Assembly: GCA_017514045.1 (NCBI GenBank)
Contig: JAFWLS010000016.1
Span: 1 to 64,000, forward strand
Source: Candidatus Saccharimonadota bacterium
GTDB lineage: Bacteria; Patescibacteriota; Saccharimonadia; Saccharimonadales; Saccharimonadaceae
DNA length: 64,000 nt
Reading direction: 5' to 3'
Part shown: positions 8,496-17,644 of the stretch, one piece after another
How the letters are laid out: each line of letters begins with the position of its first letter
Position numbering within the stretch: position 1 is the stretch's first letter
Translations under genes and position numbers: made by a program
Notes under the pieces: generated by a model
Told to the model about the DNA's origin: nothing
The model's input: the letters and a program-made list of their open reading frames with translations, nothing else
Databases searched by the model: none

Positions 8496-9890
8496 GTGTT
8501 TGATGTATTCCAGAATGTGTTAGCTGAAGTCAATAAAGAAATTGGCGACATGGCTTTTCAGATATGGTTTGAAAATGTTGAGCTGGTTTTTTTGGATAAG
8601 AATGACCGTGTTGCTACTATTGGTGCGCCGAATGTGTTTAAGATACATATGCTAGAAACCAAATATCGCGATAAGATACTGGCTGCTTTTAAACATAATG
8701 ACATAGATCTAAAGCGGATCGATTTTGTAATAAAGTCAAATACGCGAGTTAAGGGAGGTGCGAGGGAGGTTGGTCGAGATGATACGGCGCGGCCTGATGG
8801 TACTCACCCAAAACCAGTACGCCCCGTTAAACCATCTACTACTTTTCCGTCTGTTCCTACAAAAACTTCTTCTTCTGGTTTGAACCCTCGGTACACGTTA
8901 GAGAATTTTGTTGTTGGTAGTAATAACGATCTTGCTGCAGGTGTTGCTAAGAGGATTGTGAAAGAACCTGGTGGTCAATATAATCCATTCTTTCTTTATG
9001 GTGGTCCTGGGTTAGGAAAAACCCACTTAGTGCAGGCTATAGGTAATGCTATAGTTAGCAAGTACCCAGACAAGAAGGTGCTTTATATAACAATGAACCA
9101 CTTCTACTCTGAGTTTATTAATGCGCTGCGCGGTGGTAAGGGCGATGATTTTGTGAAGAAATATCAAAAATTAGATGTATTAATTGTAGATGATTTTCAG
9201 ATGATTATTGGAAAAGATCGAAGCCAAGAAGAGTTTTTTAATATTTTCAACGACTTACACCAAGCAAATAAGCAAATTATTGTGACTAGTGACCGGCTTC
9301 CAGATCAGATTAAAACCATAGACCCGCGGCTTGCTAGTAGGTTAACGTGGGCGGGGGCATATGATTTACAACTCCCCGGTTTTGAAGATAGATGCGCAAT
9401 CCTAAAAGTTAAGGCGGAATATTTGGGGCAATCTATAGAAGATGCCGCTGTAGAGTTTATCGCAGAAAACGTCAGAACAAACATTCGTGATCTTGAGGGT
9501 GAGTTTCAAAGAATAATGGCCCTTAGCGATATTCGCGGTTTATCTCCTCTAGAGCTAATAAATGAGGGTTATTTTAGTGGCTCTGTAGGTAGAAGGCAAA
9601 AAAATGTCACCCCAAAAATGATCGTAGAAAAAGTGGCTAAGTATTACAACCTGTCCGTAGTGGAGATGACTGGAAAGAGTCGAGTAAGTAATATTATGAC
9701 AGCTAGGCAGGTCGCAATGTATCTTCTTTCTAAGGAGCTAGGGATGAGTACAACGAATATCGCTTTGGAGGTTGGGGTAAAAGACCATACAACCGTAATG
9801 AATGGAAAGAAAAGAATTTCTTCTCGTCTGAAGGTTGAGCCACAGCTCCATGACCAGATTGAAAAAATACGGGAGGCGATTTATGGCTAG
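8496..9890 (+). CDS. dnaA: Chromosomal replication initiator DnaA
   Basis: A 464-residue protein, normal length. Domain I (about 1-75) is followed by a Pro/Thr-rich linker, an AAA+ domain with Walker A GGPGLGKTHL near residue 169 and Walker B VLIVDDFQM near 230, and a C-terminal helix-turn-helix with KDHTTVMNGKKRI, the DnaA-box reading signature. The GTG start is preceded by AAGGAGG at a good distance. It melts the origin in its ATP form and loads helicase. DnaA boxes lie on both sides of the gene, so self-regulation is likely. Confidence 0.98.
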   Translation: MFDVFQNVLAEVNKEIGDMAFQIWFENVELVFLDKNDRVATIGAPNVFKIHMLETKYRDKILAAFKHNDIDLKRIDFVIKSNTRVKGGAREVGRDDTARPDGTHPKPVRPVKPSTTFPSVPTKTSSSGLNPRYTLENFVVGSNNDLAAGVAKRIVKEPGGQYNPFFLYGGPGLGKTHLVQAIGNAIVSKYPDKKVLYITMNHFYSEFINALRGGKGDDFVKKYQKLDVLIVDDFQMIIGKDRSQEEFFNIFNDLHQANKQIIVTSDRLPDQIKTIDPRLASRLTWAGAYDLQLPGFEDRCAILKVKAEYLGQSIEDAAVEFIAENVRTNIRDLEGEFQRIMALSDIRGLSPLELINEGYFSGSVGRRQKNVTPKMIVEKVAKYYNLSVVEMTGKSRVSNIMTARQVAMYLLSKELGMSTTNIALEVGVKDHTTVMNGKKRISSRLKVEPQLHDQIEKIREAIYG

Positions 9891-10172
9891 ACTGTGGAAA
9901 AAGGTGTGTATTTCTTTGTGGAGAGGGTGTGGAGATGGTGTAGAAAAGTTTGTTGAAAACTGCTGGGATGCAAAATGTTTCGGTTTTTATTGTGAAAAAC
10001 ATTTAAGAACGGTGAGAAACTTTCTTTGTTTTGCGAAAAAAGGAGGCCTTTTTTGTGGAAAGAAGGAACAGGGAGGAATAGTTACTTTTTCCGCGTTTTC
10101 CGCGGTTTCCACATAGTCTATAACTACTATTACTAATAATTAATTATATTAATAATAAGAATGGAGAAAAAA
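9891..10172. other. Probable oriC core (dnaA-dnaN intergenic)
   Basis: This 280-bp non-coding stretch has TGTGGAAAA at 9893-9901 and several weaker GTGGA-containing nonamers near 9917-9935, 10054 and 10105. It then has an extremely AT-rich tract at about 10120-10160, made almost entirely of TAAT/ATTA words, suitable as an unwinding element. No protein start is convincing here. Confidence 0.7.
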
Positions 10173-11279
10173 ATGGAAATAGAAGTAGAGTCAAGTAAAT
10201 TAGCAAAAGCGCTAGCAATAGTGAGCAGAATTGCCGTAGGTGGAAAGGCTACACTACCAATTCTTAACAATGTATTAATAAGAGCAGAGACTAAAAGGGT
10301 GAGTTTAACCACAACAAACCTCGACATGGCAGTGATTGATTATTTACCAGTAAGCAGTAGTAAAGACGGAGTAGTTACGGTTCCAGCTCGGCTACTGGCA
10401 GAGTTTGTTGGAAATCTTCCCAAGGGAGCCACGGTTAAAATCCACACGGAAGGAACGAAAGTAATAACGGAATCCGGAAAGTACTCTTCTACACTTAATG
10501 GGGCGGTAGCGGACGACTTTCCGGAACTCCCAGAAATAGACGAAGAAAAAACCGTAAGGTTTAAAATGGGGGTAGATGAGTTTAAAGTAGGGATAAACCA
10601 AGTTATAGTAGCGAGCTCAAACGATACGACTAGGCCTGCGCTTACGGGAGTATATTTTAATACTGACAATGGGACGCTATATATTGCTGGTACGGACGGG
10701 TATAGGCTAGCAGAAAAGCGGTTTATTGAAAAAGTTAAAAGTGAAGTAAAAGCGATTGTGCCGACGAGCTCACTATCGGAAGTAATGAGGTCATTAAGCG
10801 ATGAGGATGAGGAGATTGAAATAATATTTGATGAGTCACAGGTAAGGTTTAGATTTGGCGAGATAGAAATAACGTCCAAACTAATAGATGGAAGCTTTCC
10901 AGATTATAGACAGCTAATTCCAAAAACAAACGAGGCAGAGGTGACGCTTGAAAAAGCGGAGCTTCTTAGGGTAACAAAACTAGCCGCTCTCTTTGCTAGA
11001 GAAGTGGGAGGTTCAATCGTGCTCGAGGCGAAGACGGCTACGAAAACGTTCTCTGTAGCTTCTGTAGCCAATGAATACGGTGAGAACACCTCTGAGATCG
11101 AAGCTGTTATCACGAAAGATGAGCGAGTAACACTTAATTCAAGGTTTTTAATAGATGCGTTGAACGCTGTAGATGAAGAAAATGTAGTCTTAGAATTCTC
11201 TGGAAGACTAAACCCAATAGTAATAAAAAACGAGAAGAGCAATAATTATACGCATATTATTATGCCACTAAAGTCGTAA
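10173..11279 (+). CDS. dnaN: DNA polymerase III beta subunit (sliding clamp)
   Basis: A 368-residue protein, the usual clamp length, with three repeated clamp folds. MEIEVESSKLAKAL at the start and the ending NNYTHIIMPLKS match the family. An ATG at 10161 also opens the frame, but the one at 10173 has a GGAG ribosome site at the right distance and gives the usual N-terminus. The clamp encircles DNA and tethers the replicative polymerase. Its TAA overlaps the recF start by one base. Confidence 0.95.
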   Translation: MEIEVESSKLAKALAIVSRIAVGGKATLPILNNVLIRAETKRVSLTTTNLDMAVIDYLPVSSSKDGVVTVPARLLAEFVGNLPKGATVKIHTEGTKVITESGKYSSTLNGAVADDFPELPEIDEEKTVRFKMGVDEFKVGINQVIVASSNDTTRPALTGVYFNTDNGTLYIAGTDGYRLAEKRFIEKVKSEVKAIVPTSSLSEVMRSLSDEDEEIEIIFDESQVRFRFGEIEITSKLIDGSFPDYRQLIPKTNEAEVTLEKAELLRVTKLAALFAREVGGSIVLEAKTATKTFSVASVANEYGENTSEIEAVITKDERVTLNSRFLIDALNAVDEENVVLEFSGRLNPIVIKNEKSNNYTHIIMPLKS

Positions 11280-12295
11280 TGATAATAAAGTCCTGTAAGC
11301 TGACCAACTTTCGAAACCATGACTCTTTTGAGCTGAACTGCTGGAAAGAAACAGCAATGATTTCTGGCGAGAACGGGAGCGGGAAGACATCAATACTAGA
11401 GGCGATTTATGAAGCTATGAGGGGAAAAAGTTTTCGTGCGGTAGATAAGGAAATAATTAAAAGAGGTGCGGATTTTTATCGGGTTGAACTAGAATATGAA
11501 GATGGTGAGAGAGTGGTTGTAATATATGAAAAAGACGGAAAAAAGAGCTTTCTAGTAGGCGACAAAAGAACTGCAAGATTACCTAAGAAGTATAGGTACC
11601 CAGTCGTACTATTTGAGCCGGAGGATTTGAATCTTATCGATAGTTCGCCGGCGCACAGACGGGAGTATTTTGATAGGTACTTTGGACAACTGAATGAGGA
11701 TTACAGCACAAATGTAACTAAATACAACAAAGCACTGAGACAAAGAAACGAATTATTAAAAGAAGAGCGGGCGTCGATTAATGATGTATTTTCTTGGAAT
11801 ATAATACTAAGCCGATTAGGCGTAGCTATTTGGAAATATCGTGGAGAAGTGGTGTCATATATTAATAATGAGTTGACAAGAGTTTATCAATCGATTGCGG
11901 AAAACGAAGATGAGGTAAAGATTAGGCTAAAACGAGATATGCAGACAAATAGTGAGAGTGAGTTTTTGAAGGAGCTCGAGAAGAATTTCACGAAAGACAA
12001 AATCCTTGGACATACAAGCTTTGGTACCCATAGAGACAACTATGAGTTTTGGTTTAATGGGAGTATTGCGGAAGGATCGGCGAGTAGGGGCGAGACAAGG
12101 TCAATAGTGGTTGCTCTGAAGTTTATAGAAGCAAGTATGATTCTTAAAACAACAAAAAAAGCACCAGTAGTACTACTAGACGATGTGTTTTCTGAACTAG
12201 ACGAAACACGACAGAAAGCACTAGTACACAATTTTAAAAAGAACCAAGTAATTATTACAAGCGTGAACGCGGTTGAAGATATTGAGACGAGCTAG
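11279..12295 (+). CDS. recF: DNA repair ATPase RecF
   Basis: A 338-residue SMC-like ATPase. Walker A GENGSGKTSILEA is near residue 30, the signature region SASRGETRSIVVAL near 260, and Walker B VLLDDVFSELDE near 298. RecF works with RecO and RecR to load RecA at gaps. It is translationally coupled to dnaN by a one-base overlap. The stop overlaps the stop of the convergent minus-strand gene. Confidence 0.93.
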   Translation: MIIKSCKLTNFRNHDSFELNCWKETAMISGENGSGKTSILEAIYEAMRGKSFRAVDKEIIKRGADFYRVELEYEDGERVVVIYEKDGKKSFLVGDKRTARLPKKYRYPVVLFEPEDLNLIDSSPAHRREYFDRYFGQLNEDYSTNVTKYNKALRQRNELLKEERASINDVFSWNIILSRLGVAIWKYRGEVVSYINNELTRVYQSIAENEDEVKIRLKRDMQTNSESEFLKELEKNFTKDKILGHTSFGTHRDNYEFWFNGSIAEGSASRGETRSIVVALKFIEASMILKTTKKAPVVLLDDVFSELDETRQKALVHNFKKNQVIITSVNAVEDIETS

Positions 12296-12723
12296 TTTTT
12301 GTCTTCTACTTTTGTATAGATAATTTCGTATTGTGAGGGATTGTAAGGAGAAAGAACTGGAGACTTAAGGAGATCTTTAGCTGCTCGCTTTCCTTCCTCG
12401 GTTTTATAATCAATGGTAAGTACAAACCGGTAGTCACCACTGTTTGTTGATGAAATATCATAACTTATACAATAATCAGAAGTGTCGTCAATTATTGGTA
12501 AAACGGAAGAAATTGGATGGTTTGTGTAGGCGTAGGTCTCTGTGTCTATGTAGTTTTCTTCTACTACCGATGAGTCGGTTTCTATGCTGTCGTCGTCCGG
12601 ACTTGGTTCGTTTTCGCGATTAATATTAATGATTAAAATGGTAATTATTATACAAACGACAAGAAAGAGAATAATTACACCGATCAATTTTCTATTTTGG
12701 CTTCGACGGTCGTTTTGATCCAT
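12292..12723 (-). CDS. Single-pass membrane protein, partner of the NlpC-like hydrolase
   Basis: A 143-residue protein. One membrane helix lies at about 13-32 (LIGVIILFLVVCIIITILII), followed by an acidic linker and an outer domain of about 80 residues. The domain (ISSVLPIID...YRFVLTIDY...LLKSPVLSPYNPSQYEI) aligns by eye with the protein at 13584-14273 (ISNFLPITS...YTFRLTLSA...LLSEDFDKYDPLDYDI), so the two are paralogues. The gene directly abuts the hydrolase stop with GGAGAG as ribosome site. Function unknown; probably an envelope partner of the hydrolase. Confidence 0.75.
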   Translation of the reverse strand: MDQNDRRSQNRKLIGVIILFLVVCIIITILIININRENEPSPDDDSIETDSSVVEENYIDTETYAYTNHPISSVLPIIDDTSDYCISYDISSTNSGDYRFVLTIDYKTEEGKRAAKDLLKSPVLSPYNPSQYEIIYTKVEDKN

Positions 12724-13560
12724 TTACTCTCCTGTCCAACGGAAGACCTGAAAGAGGAAGCACTCAGAGCTACCCGTACATTGTTTCATTTTTGTTATTT
12801 TATTAAGGCTCGGTGATCGTGTCCCAAATGAGGAGCTAGCTACATTGATTGAACAGCTTCCTCTTCCGCATGGGACCGACTGATTTCCTAACCAAATCAT
12901 AATGTGGCCATGCCCGTTTTCAGAAAAGGCGATGACATCTCCTGGTTTGAGATTAGCCATAGAAAAAGCTTGTCCATCGGTGGAAACTTTGGTCCATTTA
13001 TTGGAGCTTCTCATATAAGGGATTTGGTATCTTACGCCTGATGCACGGAAGTTTGGGTCGACTGTTTTTCTCATAACCAAGCCGACAAATTTGCCACAAT
13101 CTCTGATTAGCCCGGTCTGACCTATGCTTTTTAGGTAGTCACTCATGGTGTTTTGACAAGGGGCATCTTTATCCATACTTCTTGGTACCCATGCTACATA
13201 ATTGCCAAAAGAATCGCGACAAGTCCCGGCGGAAGTTGGCCAGGCCATAGCACGAGCGGTTTCAACGATAAGCTTAGCTCCTGATCCTGAAGGAGTAAAT
13301 GGGTCCCCTTTATCGCCGATAATTTGGTATTTACTATTTTCATTGGGAGGAGTGGTTTGTGGAGAGTCTGGAGAGTCTGGGTCTGAACTCTCTTTTTGGC
13401 AATCGGCTTCTGTGTCGCATGGTACAAAAAAGATAATATTGTTTTGTGCGTATTCTTTTCGTTCTTGAGGAGTAATAGCACGTGCAAAAACTCTGGTTGT
13501 GATTAATCCGGTAAGAAAAACTGGTAGAAACAATAATGAGAGGTGTTTGGTTTTTATCAT
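12724..13560 (-). CDS. Secreted NlpC/P60-like (or CHAP-like) cell-wall hydrolase
   Basis: A 278-residue protein. A signal peptide (about 1-27, ending TRVFARA) precedes a Pro/Ser/Asp-rich linker and a C-terminal cysteine hydrolase domain. The candidate nucleophile is in RDCGKFVGLVM near residue 158 and the candidate His in GHGHIMIWLG near 217, with LKPGDVIAF between them, the usual NlpC/P60-type spacing. Such enzymes cut peptide bonds in peptidoglycan. TATAAT ends 7 nt before the ATG without a Shine-Dalgarno, so the transcript is probably leaderless. Paralogous to the C-terminal half of the 14275-15732 product. Confidence 0.8.
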   Translation of the reverse strand: MIKTKHLSLLFLPVFLTGLITTRVFARAITPQERKEYAQNNIIFFVPCDTEADCQKESSDPDSPDSPQTTPPNENSKYQIIGDKGDPFTPSGSGAKLIVETARAMAWPTSAGTCRDSFGNYVAWVPRSMDKDAPCQNTMSDYLKSIGQTGLIRDCGKFVGLVMRKTVDPNFRASGVRYQIPYMRSSNKWTKVSTDGQAFSMANLKPGDVIAFSENGHGHIMIWLGNQSVPCGRGSCSINVASSSFGTRSPSLNKITKMKQCTGSSECFLFQVFRWTGE

Positions 13561-13583
13561 TAGCTTTATTATATCATAAAAAG

Positions 13584-14273
13584 CTATTCCAGTGTGTTTA
13601 TAGACCGAACCATTTGGTGGTCAAGATATGGAAGATCGGCGTACGTGAAGAACAGCTGAGGCATAGATTTAGGCTCTCCGTTTTCTAGAATATAACGGTA
13701 AATATTGGTCGATCCGTCATAGAGTGTGTGAGTGAGCGTGCGCACGGAGTATGGGGAGTCACCAAATCTATAAAGCTCAGAATACTCGAAGTTGGGTGGG
13801 AGATGACCGGTTTTTAAATCGTCTAATGAATAGTTGGTGAACGGATTATAGTAGTTAAGAATCTCAATATCGTAGTCTAGGGGGTCATACTTGTCAAAGT
13901 CTTCCGATAAAAGACGTTTAATCATAGCAGTGCGTCCTGAAGCGGAAAGGGCTGAAAGTGTTAGGCGAAAGGTATAATTGCCTTCTGTGTCACCGTCTAA
14001 TAAATAAGATATTTGATAGGAAGGGTCTGCGGAGGTGATGGGGAGGAAGTTAGAGATTTTAAACGCTTCATTACTAGAGAGAGCATGTTGGTCCGCTGTG
14101 AGCGAGGCATCGTAGTTTCTAGAGTCGTCGCCTTCTAAATTGTCATTGTCTGAAGAAGTAATAAGGGTAATTATAATTATAATGATGACTGCAATTAATA
14201 TACAGAGACTAGCTAGAAAGAGCGGCTTGTGTCTAGCAAAGAGAGTTTTAAGTGAACTTTTTTGAAGATTCAT
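13584..14273 (-). CDS. Single-pass membrane protein, larger paralogue of the 12292 product
   Basis: The ATG at 14273 gives 229 residues. A GTG at 14285 would add four residues and overlap the upstream gene. The ATG follows the upstream stop by one base with GAAAGTGAG before it. It has a basic tail, an Ile-rich membrane helix at about 18-38, an acidic linker and an outer domain homologous to the 12292 protein. About 90 extra C-terminal residues are rich in Tyr, Pro and Leu. Encoded after a hydrolase, as its paralogue is. Function unknown. Confidence 0.75.
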   Translation of the reverse strand: MNLQKSSLKTLFARHKPLFLASLCILIAVIIIIIITLITSSDNDNLEGDDSRNYDASLTADQHALSSNEAFKISNFLPITSADPSYQISYLLDGDTEGNYTFRLTLSALSASGRTAMIKRLLSEDFDKYDPLDYDIEILNYYNPFTNYSLDDLKTGHLPPNFEYSELYRFGDSPYSVRTLTHTLYDGSTNIYRYILENGEPKSMPQLFFTYADLPYLDHQMVRSINTLE

Positions 14274-14274
14274 A

Positions 14275-15732
14275 TTATAGCTCACTTTCTGGTATTACGT
14301 CGTCTGCCGGTGTGTTGGTTTCGGGATTTGAGGCAAGACGATAGACAGAAATGGGATAAGTGGCGCCATTATAGCTAGAAGCCATTCGTGATAGACGATT
14401 TAGAGACGGGGTCCAGGTTTGATAAGACGCCGAAGCGATATTAACTCGACAGGCGCCGTTAGGGCAAGCAGAGCCCTTAACAGTTTGATCACCAATCCAA
14501 ATTTGAATATGGCCACCACGGGCATCGCCTGAACCAGAAGAGTAAGCTAGCACGTCGCCGGGTTGAAGGTTGGCCATGGGAAAGACCTGGCCGTCTGTGG
14601 AAACCTTGGTCCACTTAGTGGATCTATTCATGTAAGACATTTGACTCCGAACGCCAACTTTGGGAAAATCTGGATCAACTTGGGAGTAGATCATAACGGC
14701 GCCAACGAATTTGCCGCAGTCGCGAAGGGAGAGACCACCAACGGCCTTTTGGGCCTCTTTCGCAATGGAGTTCAGTGTACTAGAGCAAGCTTGAATGCCG
14801 CCATCGGCACGTGGTTTCCAGGCGACCGATCCGTAGAAAGCATCACAGTTCCCTTCGGTGTTTGGCCATGACATAGCAATAGCAGTCTCGACGATCTTAT
14901 TGCTACCGCCAGAACCGCTAGAAATGCCAGTGCATGAAACCGAGGAGGAGACGTTGCTTGTGGTGTCGTCGGTAGATAACTCTCCAACCTCTGCAAGAGC
15001 AGATTTTGCCCATTTGAGACGGTTCATAAATGCGGAATAGGCGGATTTGGTTTTGGTCTCGGAGAGCTCAGAAACAGAGCTAGGGGCGTAATCGTTGTAA
15101 CAACCAGCGCGATCGTTCGAGGTGCAGAAAGATGAACGCGGGGTCTCAAAGCGACGATACATAAAGAAAGTAGCTTCTTCGAGTGAAGTGGCGTTCATGT
15201 TGGTGACGGAAGAGCCGCTCCCACGAACTTCACGTTGGAGCTCGTCGAAGAGGTATCCGAGCTGGGCTTCCATAGAAATGACAGGAAGACCATTAGTATC
15301 AGCAAAGGTCTGGAGATTAGTTTGTCGGCCCGGGGAGGTCCACTGAGCGATGCCAAAGCCGCGTTTGCCAAATTTTTCCCACGAAGTAATGCGCCAAGAA
15401 GTATCATTAATTAGCTCGCCGCCCTCTTTTTTGTTAGGAACAACGCTAGACTCAGCAATAAGATTACCGACAATAGCTGCGGCGGAGCTGGCGGAATATC
15501 CCTTTTTAATTAAGTAATTTAATGCGGTCTTAGAATTATCGCCGAGGTTAACTAAGTCTCCATTGAGACAATTTGAAGAATTAGAAGATTCATCATCTAT
15601 AAACATGATGTTGTTCTGGGCATAAAATTTGAGATCTGCTTTGCTTATAGCGAAGGCGTTCTTGGAAGAAGCTAATGGGGTGGCAAAAATGATTGCGAGG
15701 GAGACCAGTAGAAAGATAAAGCGTTTGACCAT
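14275..15732 (-). CDS. Secreted bifunctional cell-wall hydrolase: phage-tail-lysozyme-like + NlpC/P60-like
   Basis: A 485-residue protein from the ATG at 15732, chosen because it gives a clean signal peptide (MVKRFIFLLVSLAIIFATPL); an in-frame ATG at 15747 adds five residues. Residues about 60-175 resemble the phage-tail lysozyme family (ALNYLIKKGYSASSAAAIVG, NLIAESS, GFGIAQWTSPGR). After a Ser-rich linker, the C-terminal domain matches the hydrolase at 12724, with RDCGKFVGAVM and GGHIQIWIGD as candidate Cys and His. It could cut both glycan and peptide, like VirB1-type enzymes that open the wall for secretion machines. Confidence 0.82.
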   Translation of the reverse strand: MVKRFIFLLVSLAIIFATPLASSKNAFAISKADLKFYAQNNIMFIDDESSNSSNCLNGDLVNLGDNSKTALNYLIKKGYSASSAAAIVGNLIAESSVVPNKKEGGELINDTSWRITSWEKFGKRGFGIAQWTSPGRQTNLQTFADTNGLPVISMEAQLGYLFDELQREVRGSGSSVTNMNATSLEEATFFMYRRFETPRSSFCTSNDRAGCYNDYAPSSVSELSETKTKSAYSAFMNRLKWAKSALAEVGELSTDDTTSNVSSSVSCTGISSGSGGSNKIVETAIAMSWPNTEGNCDAFYGSVAWKPRADGGIQACSSTLNSIAKEAQKAVGGLSLRDCGKFVGAVMIYSQVDPDFPKVGVRSQMSYMNRSTKWTKVSTDGQVFPMANLQPGDVLAYSSGSGDARGGHIQIWIGDQTVKGSACPNGACRVNIASASYQTWTPSLNRLSRMASSYNGATYPISVYRLASNPETNTPADDVIPESEL

Positions 15733-15817
15733 ATATATAATATGCATATTATAGCATAAATGTAAGGTAAAGAAAAAGACAAGAGAAATAGCGGATTAGG
15801 CGTGGAGTGACGCCAGG

Positions 15818-17644
15818 TTAACGCTGTTGTTGGACTTTGTTACCAGGATTGGTAGTGATGAGAGACTCTTCGGTTTCGGAGGCGATAATTTGGATGTGAA
15901 CGTGATTAGAGCCAGCAAAGAAGAGACCTTGGCCGACTGGGAAATTAGCAAGACGCTTTTTCTCTTCATCGGTAAGCTTGAAAACATCGGAGAGAACGTC
16001 GACGGCAGAAGAAGATTGTTTAAGTAGGAGTTGCATGGAAGAGTTGCTGACGATGGCGCGGCCCATTTTGGTAGACATGAAATCTTCGACGTCTTGGGTG
16101 ATAGTAGTAAGACCAAGATAATATTTACGGGCACGTTTAGCAAGACCGAAGAGGAAATTTGCGGAATCTTCGAACTGCATGAGTTGCCAAGCCTCATCAA
16201 CAATGAGAAGGCGGCGCTTCTGTTCGGCGCGGACAACGTTCCAAATGTGTGAGAGGACGATATACATAGCAACGGGGCGAAGCTCGTCTTCAAGGTCACG
16301 AATGTTGAAAACGACCATTTGGTTGTTGATATCAACGTTGGATTGTTGTGAGAAAATGCCGGCGAAGGTGCCAGAAGTGTATTTCCTAAGGCGCTGAGCG
16401 AGTTGTGGGCCAGTACCCTCCATATGAACAAGAGTATCATAGAGGTTAATAATGGTCGGTGGAGTACTTTGGTGCGTGAGTGGATCAGAGGTAATACCGG
16501 CACGCGCATAAGTATCAATGAGGGCTTGATCGAGATCGGCTTCTTCGTTTGGTGTGAGTGGAGTAGCGGGTCGACCATTTGTAGCGGCACCACCAAGCAT
16601 AAGGCGGAAAAGACCGTGAAGCGTGACTAGATTCGCGCGAAGAGCGTCATTGGCGTCTTCAGAGTCGACAACCTTTGGGAGATCGAAAGGATTAATGCGT
16701 ACGTCGGAATTGAGGCTGAGGCGAATATAAGAACCGCCAACGGCGTCGCAAAGCTTTTGATATTCATTTTCTGGGTCGATGATGATAATTTCGTTCCCTA
16801 TCATCATGGAACGAAGTGCCTCTAGTTTAACAGTAAAGGATTTACCAGCACCGGATTTAGCGAAGACAACCATGTTGGCATTTTCAAGCGAGAAGCGATC
16901 GAAAATAACAAGGCCATTGTTATGCATGTTAATGCCGTAGAGGATGCCCTTTTCTTGAGTAAGGTCGGCAGACGTGAATGGGAAGGAGGTGGAAATAGCG
17001 CCAGTGTTCATGTTGCGGCGAATCTGGAGCTGATCAGTACACTGCGGCATACAAGACTGCATTCCCTGCTCCTGTTGAGAAGTAGCAACCTTAGAAAAGA
17101 CCATTTGTTGCCCAAAAAGGGTTTCTATTTTTTGGCGAACAAAGTTGAGTTCGTCAAGCGAATCAGCCCAGAGAGTAACATAAAGACCAAAACGAAAGAA
17201 ACGTTCAGCCCCGACCTGGAGCTGATCGCGGAGCTCCTCGGCGTCATTAATAGCGGCTTCAAGCTCTGGATCGCGAACACGGCCTTTTTCGGCGTTGACA
17301 TTCATGCTGGCTTCGAGCTGAGTTACTTTCTTGCGAAGGTTTTTCATGACGACTCCAGTGTCTACTGGATAGATGAACATGGAAATATCTAGTACCTCGT
17401 CGATGTTGATGAGCGGAGAAAGCCATCCAGTGTAAAGAGCACGTGGATAGCCATAGATGTAAAGGGTGCAGCCGTATTTGGTGCCAAGACGGAAATAGCC
17501 AGATTGAATCTCTATAGACGAGGGAGAGATAAGATCACGAAGAGTATTGATGCCCTGCTCAAAAGCCTGCATAATTTGTTGGTCTTCAGTGAGTTGGCTT
17601 GAAGCACCAATTTGTGCAGCGGTCTTTTTATTCTTTTTAGGCAT
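15818..17644 (-). CDS. VirB4-like type IV secretion ATPase
   Basis: A 608-residue protein. Walker A AKSGAGKSFTVK is near residue 262, Walker B RRLLIVDEAWQLM near 480, with the VirB4/TraC pattern (IIIDPENEYQKL, LTTITQDVEDF, SNSSMQLLLKQ). VirB4 proteins power assembly of the pilus and substrate transfer at the inner membrane. The gene starts with an AGGAG site and overlaps the upstream gene by 8 bases. The N-terminal VirB4 part appears to be a separate protein (17637-18464). Confidence 0.9.
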   Translation of the reverse strand: MPKKNKKTAAQIGASSQLTEDQQIMQAFEQGINTLRDLISPSSIEIQSGYFRLGTKYGCTLYIYGYPRALYTGWLSPLINIDEVLDISMFIYPVDTGVVMKNLRKKVTQLEASMNVNAEKGRVRDPELEAAINDAEELRDQLQVGAERFFRFGLYVTLWADSLDELNFVRQKIETLFGQQMVFSKVATSQQEQGMQSCMPQCTDQLQIRRNMNTGAISTSFPFTSADLTQEKGILYGINMHNNGLVIFDRFSLENANMVVFAKSGAGKSFTVKLEALRSMMIGNEIIIIDPENEYQKLCDAVGGSYIRLSLNSDVRINPFDLPKVVDSEDANDALRANLVTLHGLFRLMLGGAATNGRPATPLTPNEEADLDQALIDTYARAGITSDPLTHQSTPPTIINLYDTLVHMEGTGPQLAQRLRKYTSGTFAGIFSQQSNVDINNQMVVFNIRDLEDELRPVAMYIVLSHIWNVVRAEQKRRLLIVDEAWQLMQFEDSANFLFGLAKRARKYYLGLTTITQDVEDFMSTKMGRAIVSNSSMQLLLKQSSSAVDVLSDVFKLTDEEKKRLANFPVGQGLFFAGSNHVHIQIIASETEESLITTNPGNKVQQQR

